A stretch of DNA of 64,000 nucleotides, from positions 1-64,000 of IMG/VR virus record IMGVR_UViG_3300009431_000015; one strand, given 5' to 3'. This document shows positions 14,999 through 22,855 of the stretch, piece after piece; the first letter of the stretch is position 1; each line of letters begins with the position of its first letter. Source of the DNA: a virus. Made by a program: the position numbers and the translations under genes. The notes under the pieces were generated by a model, which did no database searches, was not told where the DNA came from, and saw nothing but the letters and a program-made list of their open reading frames with translations.

Positions 14999-17932
14999 AT
15001 GATAGAAAAAGAAATACAATTCTTTTATGGTGATCATGATTCAGAAGTAGTTTCTTTAGTACATCCTGATCATATGTATAAAACTGCTGAATATTCACCA
15101 GAGCTAACAGAGTTTATACAAGGGCTTAAAGAAAGAGCTGACCGTACTTACGCACTAGTTAATGCCCTCTCTGCTGGAGAATATTACGGAAGTAATCGAA
15201 ACGGAGATTATTTTCCCGAGAAGTCGCTCCGTGATTATCATAAGACATTCGAAGCTTTAGCTGGAATTTATAAATACCATATTAATAAGGATCCGAAGTT
15301 ATCAATGGGAAAAGTTGTGTTTTCTCATTATAACCCAGAAATGCATAGGGTTGAATTAATCTTGGAATTGTTAAATGCCAAAGCTGATAAAATCATCTCT
15401 TCTTTAAATGCCGGGGAAGTAAATTTCGTTTCAATGGGATGCTTTCTAAGTGGAACAACAGTAGTAACTTCGAACTTTTCCAAAAAAAGTATTGAAGATA
15501 TAATTGTTGGTGACGATGTTTTAACACATACCGGAAAAATCAGGAAAGTAACTGAACTTCATCATAGAGATTATTCTGGGAAAGTATATACCATAAACCC
15601 TGTTGGAAAATACAGGAAAGAAATTAAAGCAACTAAAGAACATCCGTGGTTAATAATCGAACCTAGTAAATTCTATACTAAAGATAAAGGATGCAGAGTT
15701 CGGCAAAAAGAATTAACTGTCGATGACGCTACTTGGAAAACTTCGGAAGAACTTACTGGTGAAGAATTACTTGTAATACCCAAACCAGTAATTGAAAACG
15801 AAATCCAAGTCTCCATTGATAAAGCAAAACTTCTTGGTTGGTACCTTGCTGAAGGTTGTACACATATAGATGATAACGGTGTAGAGTATTCTGTGAATGT
15901 CAATGACCAAATCATGCATGAAATAAATGATACCGCTGATGGTTATGATAAATTAGCTGTTAGAGTAACAAATCATAATGTAAGCAAAAAATGTAAAAGA
16001 TTAACTATATACGATAACAATTTTAAAAATGAATGCCTAAAGTACTGTGGAAAATATAGTCATAAAAAAACTTTACACAAAGAAATTTTTCAATGGAACC
16101 GAGAGGCAAAGTTAAATTTTTTAGGAGCATATATTTCTGGCGATGGTTTTTATCACGAGGGTCAGGCATATATAAGTTCTTGTAATAAACAATTACTTGA
16201 GCAAATTCAATGGTTAGGATTTTCTTTAGGATTAAATTCTACTATTGGCAGAAATAATCATAAAGCAGGCAGTGGTTTTTCTAAAGAAGATACGACTGAA
16301 TGGATTTTAAGATTTAGGAAAACAGCAAACACTGTTTTAAGCAATTATTGTAATAAAATACCAAATGAAGAAAGTAATGGCAGTGGAGGCAAAGGAGGTC
16401 CTTACGAGTATGATCAATTTTACCTTCTAAAAATAGAAAGTATAGAAAGCAATTATTACACAGGACCTGTATATAATTTTGAAGTAGAGGAAGACAATTC
16501 CTACATAGTAGAGAATTATGCAGTCCACAATTGCCGTGTTCCTTATGATGTGTGTTCTGTCTGCGGAAATCGAGCTAAAACTAGAGCACAGTACTGCGAC
16601 CATCTTCGCAGCAGTATGGGGAAAATTTTATCAAGCGGAAAAAAAGTTTATGCTATAAATACGCAACCAAAGTTTTTTGATCTTTCAATCGTTAAAGTCC
16701 CCGCTGATCCAACGGCTAGTTTCTTAAAAGTTTTTTCTTTTAAGAAAGAGGCAATGGCAAGTGTTGAGCTGGATTTTAATCAATTAGGACAGATCGATAA
16801 TAAACTCGATTTATTTGTAAACACAAAACTGGCAGAGATGCACTCACAAGCTGATATAAAGAAAGTGATACCAGCAAAGGTTGACGCAGTTTCGCAGGAT
16901 CCAAAACAGTTAATATTACAATCACAGAAAAGACTAACTAATGATCAAATAACTAAGCTTTCTGAGTACCCTTTTAATGAAGTTCTTTCGACATTTCTTG
17001 GACTTAGAATTTTACCGGTTAGAGAAGATTTTCAGAAGTTAGCTCTACGTTGTAGTGGTTACCATTCAGAAGCAGACGATCTAGAGAAAGCTGGTTTTCT
17101 TTTTTCAGTATTTCCGGAAACACGCGGTGCAGAACTTGACATTTCACTAAATAATTTTTCTGAAAAAGTGGCAGAGGTTGTAGGTGATGATGCATACTAC
17201 ATGTCACTTGTCAAACCATTGGTAATATCAAGGATTCTAGAAAAAGTAGCTAATACGGATCCATTTTATCCAAACGATCAAAGTCAATATTATCAAAAGC
17301 CAGTGATTTTTCCTGGTGAGGTAGAAGAAAGATCATTTATTAAAAAGTTTTTGTTTTCTAAAAAGAAAGAACCTAGAAAATCGCCTTATAAAGCTCCGAT
17401 AGTTCCACTTGGACTGCTTGGAGCATTATATGTAGGTTATGCGAAAACTTTAGGAAAACCGGCTACAGTAAAAAATGTTTCACAATTTAGAAATTTTATG
17501 TTACGTTATCCGTGGCTTGCTCCTGTCTTTGTAGCTGCAACTGGTAGTTTAGCGTCACTTACTGCCCAAAAAGCTACATTTGGAGATAGCCCTGTATTTG
17601 AACCGACATTCCAAAAAACTTCTGGAGCAATAGATAGATACGTGTTATCAACTATGCTTGCTGCTCCGGTTAGTTACTACACATCGGCAGTTGCCGAAGA
17701 AAAAGCTCAACGAGGAATCCCTTTGTCATCTATAGAGAACGCAATAAGAAAACACCCGATGTTTTTTTCAATTGCTGGAGGATTAGCTGGTGGAGCTACT
17801 GCTGGGACAACTGGGACAACGTTAAGAAAATACTTAGATAAGGGTAAGAAATTCTTTAAGTTATCATCCTTTATCTCAAAACTTCCATCGGACCAGCTGG
17901 ACGATATATGGGAGTTAATAATTAGCAATTAG
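14999..17932 (+). CDS. Prohead protease, interrupted by an intein, with long C-terminal extension
   Basis: 977-aa precursor, about 613 aa after splicing. Extein residues 60-147 match caudoviral prohead proteases: a conserved G-S-N-R-N-G-D-Y-F segment, H94 in Y-H-I-N-K-D-P, then G-K-V, R-V-E-L-I-L-E-L and F-V-S145-M-G. His94 and Ser145 are the presumed catalytic pair. After the intein, C-R-V-P-Y-D-V-C-S-V-C and Y-C-D-H-L form a zinc site joined to it. The last 400 aa are an extension with K-V-A motifs and glycine/alanine-rich hydrophobic helices, perhaps a separate core or inner-shell domain. It precedes the scaffold and capsid genes, as expected for a maturation protease. Confidence 0.8.
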   Translation: MIEKEIQFFYGDHDSEVVSLVHPDHMYKTAEYSPELTEFIQGLKERADRTYALVNALSAGEYYGSNRNGDYFPEKSLRDYHKTFEALAGIYKYHINKDPKLSMGKVVFSHYNPEMHRVELILELLNAKADKIISSLNAGEVNFVSMGCFLSGTTVVTSNFSKKSIEDIIVGDDVLTHTGKIRKVTELHHRDYSGKVYTINPVGKYRKEIKATKEHPWLIIEPSKFYTKDKGCRVRQKELTVDDATWKTSEELTGEELLVIPKPVIENEIQVSIDKAKLLGWYLAEGCTHIDDNGVEYSVNVNDQIMHEINDTADGYDKLAVRVTNHNVSKKCKRLTIYDNNFKNECLKYCGKYSHKKTLHKEIFQWNREAKLNFLGAYISGDGFYHEGQAYISSCNKQLLEQIQWLGFSLGLNSTIGRNNHKAGSGFSKEDTTEWILRFRKTANTVLSNYCNKIPNEESNGSGGKGGPYEYDQFYLLKIESIESNYYTGPVYNFEVEEDNSYIVENYAVHNCRVPYDVCSVCGNRAKTRAQYCDHLRSSMGKILSSGKKVYAINTQPKFFDLSIVKVPADPTASFLKVFSFKKEAMASVELDFNQLGQIDNKLDLFVNTKLAEMHSQADIKKVIPAKVDAVSQDPKQLILQSQKRLTNDQITKLSEYPFNEVLSTFLGLRILPVREDFQKLALRCSGYHSEADDLEKAGFLFSVFPETRGAELDISLNNFSEKVAEVVGDDAYYMSLVKPLVISRILEKVANTDPFYPNDQSQYYQKPVIFPGEVEERSFIKKFLFSKKKEPRKSPYKAPIVPLGLLGALYVGYAKTLGKPATVKNVSQFRNFMLRYPWLAPVFVAATGSLASLTAQKATFGDSPVFEPTFQKTSGAIDRYVLSTMLAAPVSYYTSAVAEEKAQRGIPLSSIENAIRKHPMFFSIAGGLAGGATAGTTGTTLRKYLDKGKKFFKLSSFISKLPSDQLDDIWELIISN
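15440..16531 (+). mobile_element. Intein with LAGLIDADG endonuclease in prohead protease
   Basis: 364 aa, C148 to N511 of the precursor. It starts C-F-L-S-G-T-T-V with block B T-K-E-H-P. Endonuclease motifs are G-W-Y-L-A-E-G and G-A-Y-I-S-G-D-G. It ends N-Y-A-V-H-N followed by Cys as +1, all canonical. The insertion is three residues after the presumed catalytic Ser145, and the +1 Cys belongs to the host protein's own zinc site, so unspliced precursor should be inactive. Confidence 0.95.
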
Positions 17933-17963
17933 TAAGTAGCAAACCGTTAACGGAGGAATTATA

Positions 17964-18479
17964 ATGGCACAAGGATTAAACATAGACGAGATCCTTCTAG
18001 GTCTAGACGAAGAAAAAACAGCTGAAGAAGTTTTTTCAGACAACCTAGCTAAAGACAAGAAAGACGGGAAAGCTGAAGAAACTGAAGAAAAAACAGCTGA
18101 AGAAGACGAGAAGAAAGACGAAGAAACTGAAGAAAAAACGGCTGAGGAAGATGAGAAGAAAGACGAAGAAACTGAAGAAAAAACGGCTGAGGAAGATGAG
18201 AAGAAAGACGAGAAGAAAGACGAAGAAACTGAAGAAAAAACAGCTGAAGAAAAAAAAGACTTGACAACTGATGAAGAAGATAGTAGATTAAAGAAACTTG
18301 CTGCAGAAATGGTAGAAGGTGGACAAATTATGGCAAGATCTTTTGCTGCTGAATTGAACAAAATAGCAGCTGAAGATTATAATGAAGATGAAAAATCTGA
18401 GAAAGTTGCTGAAGAAAACACTGACAGTTCTGCGGCCAAAATAATAACTACATTACATAACCGTTATTTTGGAGAATAA
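17964..18479 (+). CDS. Acidic repeat protein, probable scaffold/prohead core
   Basis: 171 aa, extremely acidic and low complexity. A 15-residue unit rich in Glu, Asp and Lys is repeated three to four times, each containing E-K-T-A-E-E. The C-terminus has V-E-G-G-Q-I-M-A-R-S-F and N-K-I-A-A-E. The same C-terminal block occurs in the next gene. Acidic, helical, protease-site-rich proteins just before the capsid gene are typical scaffolds. GGAGG ribosome site. Opposite-strand open frames here are artefacts of the repeat. Confidence 0.7.
   Translation: MAQGLNIDEILLGLDEEKTAEEVFSDNLAKDKKDGKAEETEEKTAEEDEKKDEETEEKTAEEDEKKDEETEEKTAEEDEKKDEKKDEETEEKTAEEKKDLTTDEEDSRLKKLAAEMVEGGQIMARSFAAELNKIAAEDYNEDEKSEKVAEENTDSSAAKIITTLHNRYFGE
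18075..18260 (+). repeat. 45-bp in-frame tandem repeat
   Basis: Units at 18075-18119, 18120-18164 and 18165-18209, then a 12-base insertion and a partial fourth unit from 18222. Units 2 and 3 are identical; unit 1 differs at a few bases. The repeat is in frame and adds copies of the E-K-T-A-E-E motif, so its copy number would alter scaffold length and number of putative cleavage sites. Confidence 0.9.
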
Positions 18480-18484
18480 CAAAT

Positions 18485-18808
18485 ATGAGTCTAATTGACA
18501 CTTATAACCAAATGGTTAAAGAAGGAGAACAAGCTGAGCAAGAAAAAACAGCTGAAGAAGTAACAGAACAAGAAGTAGAAGTTTTAGCTAAATACGCTGC
18601 TGTGGCGGACGAAATGCTTGCAGAAGATCATGGCAAAGACTACAATGAAGATGATGTCGCAGAGTTAGCAGGGTACCTTATCGATCATGACATGGAAGTT
18701 CAGGCGCAACAAGAAAAAGTTGCAGAATACGTTGAAGCTGGACAAATTATGGCAAGATCATTTTCTACAGAAATGGCTAAAATAGCTGCTGAATCAGACA
18801 AAGAATAA
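18485..18808 (+). CDS. Second scaffold-like acidic protein
   Basis: 107 aa, acidic and helical. It contains E-K-T-A-E-E near the start, and its C-terminus (V-E-A-G-Q-I-M-A-R-S-F, then A-K-I-A-A-E) is nearly identical to that of the preceding protein, so the two share a C-terminal module, probably the capsid-binding part. It starts six bases after the preceding stop. Confidence 0.65.
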   Translation: MSLIDTYNQMVKEGEQAEQEKTAEEVTEQEVEVLAKYAAVADEMLAEDHGKDYNEDDVAELAGYLIDHDMEVQAQQEKVAEYVEAGQIMARSFSTEMAKIAAESDKE

Positions 18809-18824
18809 TCAGACGGAAGACACA

Positions 18825-19148
18825 ATGACTCCTGTATTAAAAAAACAAGCGGCAGATGCTATAAGATCTTTGCAAAAAGAGAATGGTAAGCTTCAGGGCG
18901 AAATTGATAACCTCAATGCTCGCACTGACCTTGTTTTTAAATTGTATAAACAGGGCGCAGTCTCCGCAGAAAACATAGAAACACTGCACCAGCAGCTAAA
19001 AGATAAGTCTGCAGAGGAATTATCTGTTATGGAAAAAGCTGCTGAGTTTCATGCCGTTCCGGATTCTATGGGATTTTCTTTAAGTGACAAACCACAAGAT
19101 GATGGGACACTTGACCCTCTTACCAGGATGTTACTGGAAGACACGTAG
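18825..19148 (+). CDS. Small coiled-coil head protein
   Basis: 107 aa, with a heptad-like helix over about 10-45 and a Gln/Leu-rich second helix. It contains M-E-K-A-A-E-F. It lies between scaffold-like and decoration genes, so a head-assembly role is likely. No family recognised. Confidence 0.6.
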   Translation: MTPVLKKQAADAIRSLQKENGKLQGEIDNLNARTDLVFKLYKQGAVSAENIETLHQQLKDKSAEELSVMEKAAEFHAVPDSMGFSLSDKPQDDGTLDPLTRMLLEDT

Positions 19149-19179
19149 AAAACGCGGAACAGGAAATAAAATATAAAAC

Positions 19180-19197
19180 GTTAGGCTAGAGCCTAAC
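19180..19197. other. Tight hairpin before the capsid genes
   Basis: GTTAGGCT-AG-AGCCTAAC is a perfect 8-bp inverted repeat in the 94-base gap before the decoration gene. There is no U-run, so a terminator is unlikely. RNA processing or 5'-end stabilisation of the capsid transcript would fit. Confidence 0.5.
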
Positions 19198-19242
19198 ATT
19201 AATTAATCGAGTTACTCTTATAAACGATGGAGAACAAAAAGC

Positions 19243-19677
19243 ATGTTACGAGTTTTGACGAATTTAAATCTATTGAACCGTCAAGATTTTACTGGTAGTG
19301 CTGCTGTTATTGCATCTGGAGTTACAGGAACCTGGGTTAAACAAGAAACTGGAACAGTTGACTATGTCGACGCTTCTGGTGATTATGCCGTGGGTCCTGT
19401 GTGGACTGAGAGTTATCGTGATGGAACCGCTGGAAGTTGGAGTCCTGATGTAGGTGTTACAGGGAATCTAACTATTATTTGGGGTGATTTTAGAGCGTTA
19501 ACGGATCAATTCACAGGAGCTCCTGCAGTAGGTAATGCACTTAAAGTCGAAACTGATGGAACTCTGGCTGTGGGAACAGCTAACTCAGATTACATCGTCG
19601 CGTATTGTACCAAGGCAAGTCACTCTGTTACACATTTAGGAAGTACTCACACAGTTATTGAATTCACAACTGTCTAA
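19243..19677 (+). CDS. Probable capsid decoration protein
   Basis: 144 aa, beta-rich, threonine/glycine/valine-rich, with a C-terminal half (G-N-A-L-K-V to the end) that reads like the small beta-barrel of head stabilisation proteins. It sits immediately before the major capsid gene. GGAG site upstream. Assigned by position and composition, not by a diagnostic motif. Confidence 0.5.
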   Translation: MLRVLTNLNLLNRQDFTGSAAVIASGVTGTWVKQETGTVDYVDASGDYAVGPVWTESYRDGTAGSWSPDVGVTGNLTIIWGDFRALTDQFTGAPAVGNALKVETDGTLAVGTANSDYIVAYCTKASHSVTHLGSTHTVIEFTTV

Positions 19678-19695
19678 TCTTAGGAGAATACTAGA

Positions 19696-20610
19696 ATGGA
19701 AAATGTTTCTGCTAGTACAATTAATGAACTTTTCGTTCAGAAACTGAACTCCCCAGAAGGACTTAACAAGATAGCGCAAGAGGGATCTGCGTTTGTTCGT
19801 GTGAAACTGCGTGAAGTATCTTTCGCGAGGAAAATCGTACAACCTCAGTATGTAACGAAAGCCGACTTACAACGTTCAGTGCAACATGATGGTCTTGTAA
19901 AAATCGTGGATATCGAACCTGATAGTAAAGCCATGACAGTTAATTTCCGTGGACAACCAACTGGAAATTATATTGAAGGCGAACGCTATGAGATTCCTTT
20001 CTATATGGTGAGCTCAGAAGACTTCCAAAAAACTGAAGAAGAACTTCTTGCTTACGATATGCCTTTAACAGAGGTTATCGAAAAGAACAGCGTTCTTGAT
20101 ATCCAAAAAATCGAAGATGAGTCCTTCATAGCTCAGGTAGATGCAGCTATTGTTACGTCAAGCAATACATCTGCTCAGACCTATGAAACAGACACAAGTA
20201 TCAAAAAATTAAGTTTTAAAGTCCTGTTTGATTTCTTGGACGGAAATGAACTTTGTTCAGATGTCATTCTAATGGATTCAACCATGTTTAACAGACTGTT
20301 CTTATGGGACGCCACAACTGTTGGTGATTCCATCGGATCTGAAACTGTTGTTAATGGATACACTTACTCTACGTTATTTGGTAGACGTCTAGTTGTATCT
20401 AATAAAGTTAACAACACAGCCGGAACAGCTCTGCTTGATGGTAAAATTTATGTATTTACACATCAAGATTTCATGGGACAATTCCTGATTTTAAATGATA
20501 CTAAATTCTGGATCGAAAAGAAGAAAAATATTATCAGTTTTGCAGCTTATGAAAGTATTGGTATTGGGTTTGGTAATACAAATTCAATGGCTAATATTAC
20601 ATTAAGTTAA
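19696..20610 (+). CDS. Major capsid protein (HK97 fold, inferred)
   Basis: 304 aa. Length, position after protease and scaffold, and the pattern of an N-terminal arm, spine helix and C-terminal beta-rich domain fit an HK97-type capsid. Residues 24-30 read N-K-I-A-Q-E-G, matching the A-x-E motif of the scaffolds, so the N-terminal 29 residues may be removed during maturation. TAGGAG ribosome site; a strong terminator follows. Confidence 0.8.
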   Translation: MENVSASTINELFVQKLNSPEGLNKIAQEGSAFVRVKLREVSFARKIVQPQYVTKADLQRSVQHDGLVKIVDIEPDSKAMTVNFRGQPTGNYIEGERYEIPFYMVSSEDFQKTEEELLAYDMPLTEVIEKNSVLDIQKIEDESFIAQVDAAIVTSSNTSAQTYETDTSIKKLSFKVLFDFLDGNELCSDVILMDSTMFNRLFLWDATTVGDSIGSETVVNGYTYSTLFGRRLVVSNKVNNTAGTALLDGKIYVFTHQDFMGQFLILNDTKFWIEKKKNIISFAAYESIGIGFGNTNSMANITLS

Positions 20611-20636
20611 GCATTACAGATTAAGAAATTGGAAAC

Positions 20637-20670
20637 AAACCCGGGCACAATTCGTCGTCCGGGTTTTTTT
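20637..20670 (+). terminator. Rho-independent terminator after capsid gene
   Basis: AAACCCGG (20637-20644) pairs with CCGGGTTT (20659-20666) around a 14-base loop and runs into a T-tract. It ends the head transcript; the next promoter begins 26 bases later. Confidence 0.9.
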
Positions 20671-20695
20671 ATATAGTAAATTTTAAAGTAAGTAC

Positions 20696-20724
20696 TTGAC
20701 CTGTAGCAATATCTATCTTATATT
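20696..20724 (+). promoter_or_regulatory. Sigma-70-type promoter P4
   Basis: TTGACC (20696-20701), 17 bases, TATATT (20719-20724); start near 20731, 28 bases before the ATG at 20759. Lying directly after the capsid terminator, it restarts transcription for the connector and tail genes. Confidence 0.75.
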
Positions 20725-20737
20725 GAATAAGATAGAT
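20711..20737. promoter_or_regulatory. Perfect 11-bp dyad over the P4 -10 region
   Basis: ATCTATCTTAT (20711-20721), five bases, ATAAGATAGAT (20727-20737). It covers the -10 box and start point, the classic place for an operator. A hairpin at the mRNA 5' end is less likely because the start lies within the right arm. Confidence 0.55.
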
Positions 20738-20758
20738 ATTTAAATTAGGAGATAATCC

Positions 20759-21268
20759 ATGGCAGCACCATCGGCAGCAGATATAGGAGTTGCAGCAGTA
20801 CCTACCGCTCATCAAATCTACGTAGATCGTTTAAGAGCGTTTCTTGGGGATACAGCCGCATTAAATGTCTTGGAAGGTACTGAAGAAAATACAGATTTAT
20901 ATCTTTATCAAGCTCTCCAAGATGCAATTTGGGAAATCAATGAAGACTTTGAACCAGAAACTACTTGGAGTATTACGACTATTCCATCATGGACTGCCCT
21001 TAAGCTTGGAGCGGCTTTACAAGTCTTAACTGGTAAAGGGATCCTTTCTGCTAGAAATACGCTCACATACAATGATGCGGGCGGGGTAACTGTTAGTAAC
21101 TATGATAAATATGGACGCTATGTTAATTATTATAATATTTTAGTAAATAAATATATGCGAAGTGTAACTAGCACCAAGCGCAGATATAACATTGATCAAT
21201 GCTACGGTGGTGTTGAGTCTGAATACTCTTGGGAAACAGCTGGAGCTGGGACAACTAGAGCGGAGTAA
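20759..21268 (+). CDS. Putative head-tail connector protein
   Basis: 169 aa, helical first half and Tyr/Asn-rich second half; length and place just after the capsid gene are those of a neck or connector adaptor. No diagnostic motif. TAGGAG seven bases before ATG. Confidence 0.5.
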   Translation: MAAPSAADIGVAAVPTAHQIYVDRLRAFLGDTAALNVLEGTEENTDLYLYQALQDAIWEINEDFEPETTWSITTIPSWTALKLGAALQVLTGKGILSARNTLTYNDAGGVTVSNYDKYGRYVNYYNILVNKYMRSVTSTKRRYNIDQCYGGVESEYSWETAGAGTTRAE

Positions 21269-21275
21269 CTAAATA

Positions 21276-22085
21276 ATGTTAGTACTAGATACATTAGATG
21301 TTTCAGCATTCAATATCCAGGATCCGGCGCTTACATGGACATTTGAAGCAACAGATGAAGCTTTGAGTGGATATTCACTTTCGGTTTATCGTTCTGAGTC
21401 TCCTGATGATACGCCTGATGATCTCTCAGCTTATGATCTCATAGCATCTGGGGTTTCTCCGGATGATTACGCTTATACGGATACAACTCAATCTGGTCTT
21501 TATCACCACAACCGTACATGGTTCTATCGTCTACTAATTTCCGGTATTGGTACAGCCAACACCAGTATTGCGCCGGTTACTCCGGCTTACAATAACGATA
21601 CATCAACTTTTTCTGTCTGGAGAGAAATTCTTCGTAGAAAGCAATTGGTGTTGGAGCGTACAGATGATCTGTATGCATACATTGATTTACATTTAATTAA
21701 GAGAAGAACCTGGGGAACTCATTGTACCCTTTGCTGGGATACAACTCTAAATCGTGCTACCGATGGAGACTGTTCCGAATGTTATGGAACCGGGTGGACT
21801 AGTGGGTATTTTAACGCAATTTCTTTCAAAGGGATGGTCACATCTTCTCCTAAGATGAATCAAATAAATATGTTTGGCGAATGGATGCCTAGCGATGTGT
21901 TACTTTATATGTTGAATTTTCCACCATTACATTCTAAGGACATCGTAGTAGCTGGCACTGGTGATCGTTACGTAGTGGTTGGTTCTCCACGTCAAATTCG
22001 TGTAAAAAATATTATCATCGAGCAACAAGCTCAGCTAGCGCTTATCCATGCCGATGATCCAACTTATGCAGTTACAACAACTTAA
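21276..22085 (+). CDS. Neck/connector protein with beta-sandwich start and Cys4 site
   Basis: 269 aa. Residues 1-100 are beta-rich and resemble a fibronectin-III-like sandwich (Y-S-L-S-V-Y-R-S-E, T-W-F-Y-R-L). Near 150-175 two cysteine pairs (C-T-L-C and C-S-E-C-Y-G-T-G) form a probable zinc site with the CxxCxGxG flavour of DnaJ-type knuckles. The rest looks like a neck protein. It starts seven bases after the preceding stop. Confidence 0.5.
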   Translation: MLVLDTLDVSAFNIQDPALTWTFEATDEALSGYSLSVYRSESPDDTPDDLSAYDLIASGVSPDDYAYTDTTQSGLYHHNRTWFYRLLISGIGTANTSIAPVTPAYNNDTSTFSVWREILRRKQLVLERTDDLYAYIDLHLIKRRTWGTHCTLCWDTTLNRATDGDCSECYGTGWTSGYFNAISFKGMVTSSPKMNQINMFGEWMPSDVLLYMLNFPPLHSKDIVVAGTGDRYVVVGSPRQIRVKNIIIEQQAQLALIHADDPTYAVTTT

Positions 22086-22112
22086 ACAATAAGGCAATAG
22101 AGGTAAAAAATT

Positions 22113-22430
22113 ATGAGTATGTTACAAAATCTTGCACAAGTAGATAACGTTGAACATTTGTCTTTAGCAACTAGTGGAGCAGCTGCTGCTCAGGGAAGCT
22201 TTAGTACATTAACAGCTGCGAAAATTAGAGACGTTCTTATCCAGAACACTTCTTCATCAGCTTGCTATGTCACCTGGGGAACAAGCGCAGTAACGGCTAG
22301 CAGTTCCTCAGCTTATCTTGCGGCTAACGCTAATATTTCAATAGCTAATTGTGCTTATACGTATTTCTCAGTTATTAGAATCTCATCAGATGTTAATCTA
22401 AGAATAACTGGTAATGGGAGGACTCGTTAA
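22113..22430 (+). CDS. Small beta-rich structural protein
   Basis: 105 aa, alanine/serine/threonine-rich, likely a compact beta fold. AGAGG upstream. Its stop overlaps the start of the next gene by one base. Probably a minor virion component; no family recognised. Confidence 0.55.
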   Translation: MSMLQNLAQVDNVEHLSLATSGAAAAQGSFSTLTAAKIRDVLIQNTSSSACYVTWGTSAVTASSSSAYLAANANISIANCAYTYFSVIRISSDVNLRITGNGRTR

Positions 22431-22792
22431 TGGGCTTCAATAATGGACTAATTGTAGAGCTTCCTGGAACTACTTCAGGGGGAGGGGAATGGAATGGGGA
22501 TACAACACTTAATACATTTACTGACGGAGATACAACACCGGATGTAACTTCTGGTATGGTATTTGTTACGGCCAATACATCAACCACAGTTATTACTAAT
22601 CTTGACCATGATGACAGTACTAAACAGATTACGATTTTAATAGGAGACGATTATACGTCTTTTGCACATGATACAGCAAAACTTTGGTTAGAAGATACGC
22701 CCAACCTCTCCACACAGTCTGGAGATACACTTAAATTTTTATTTGATGGAACACGTTGGAGACTTACTGATATATCACTAGTTTACCATTAA
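22430..22792 (+). CDS. Beta-rich fibre-like protein
   Basis: 120 aa, Gly/Thr/Asp-rich, with the alternating pattern of tail-fibre or spike domains. The C-terminal half (D-T-L-K-F-L-F-D-G-T-R-W-R) resembles the end domain of fibre proteins, and a similar pattern recurs at the end of the next protein. Translationally coupled to the preceding gene. Confidence 0.55.
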   Translation: MGFNNGLIVELPGTTSGGGEWNGDTTLNTFTDGDTTPDVTSGMVFVTANTSTTVITNLDHDDSTKQITILIGDDYTSFAHDTAKLWLEDTPNLSTQSGDTLKFLFDGTRWRLTDISLVYH

Positions 22793-22793
22793 A

Positions 22794-22855
22794 ATAGAGG
22801 AATAAATAGAGGAATAAATAAATGAAAAAAATAGAGGAATAAATAAATGAAAAAA
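22794..22855 (+). repeat. Tandemly duplicated ribosome site and start codon
   Basis: A 25-bp unit containing AGAGG and an ATG is present twice in tandem (22806-22830 and 22831-22855), preceded by a 12-base partial copy (22794-22805). The first complete copy opens a six-codon ORF (22822-22842) ending five bases before the real ATG at 22847. This gives three stacked ribosome sites. Confidence 0.9.

Noticed and set aside
17915-18361. Minus-strand frame rich in Ser, Phe and Val
   Set aside because: Antisense of the GAA/AAA-rich scaffold repeat, which keeps several frames open; composition is low complexity and no ribosome site is present.
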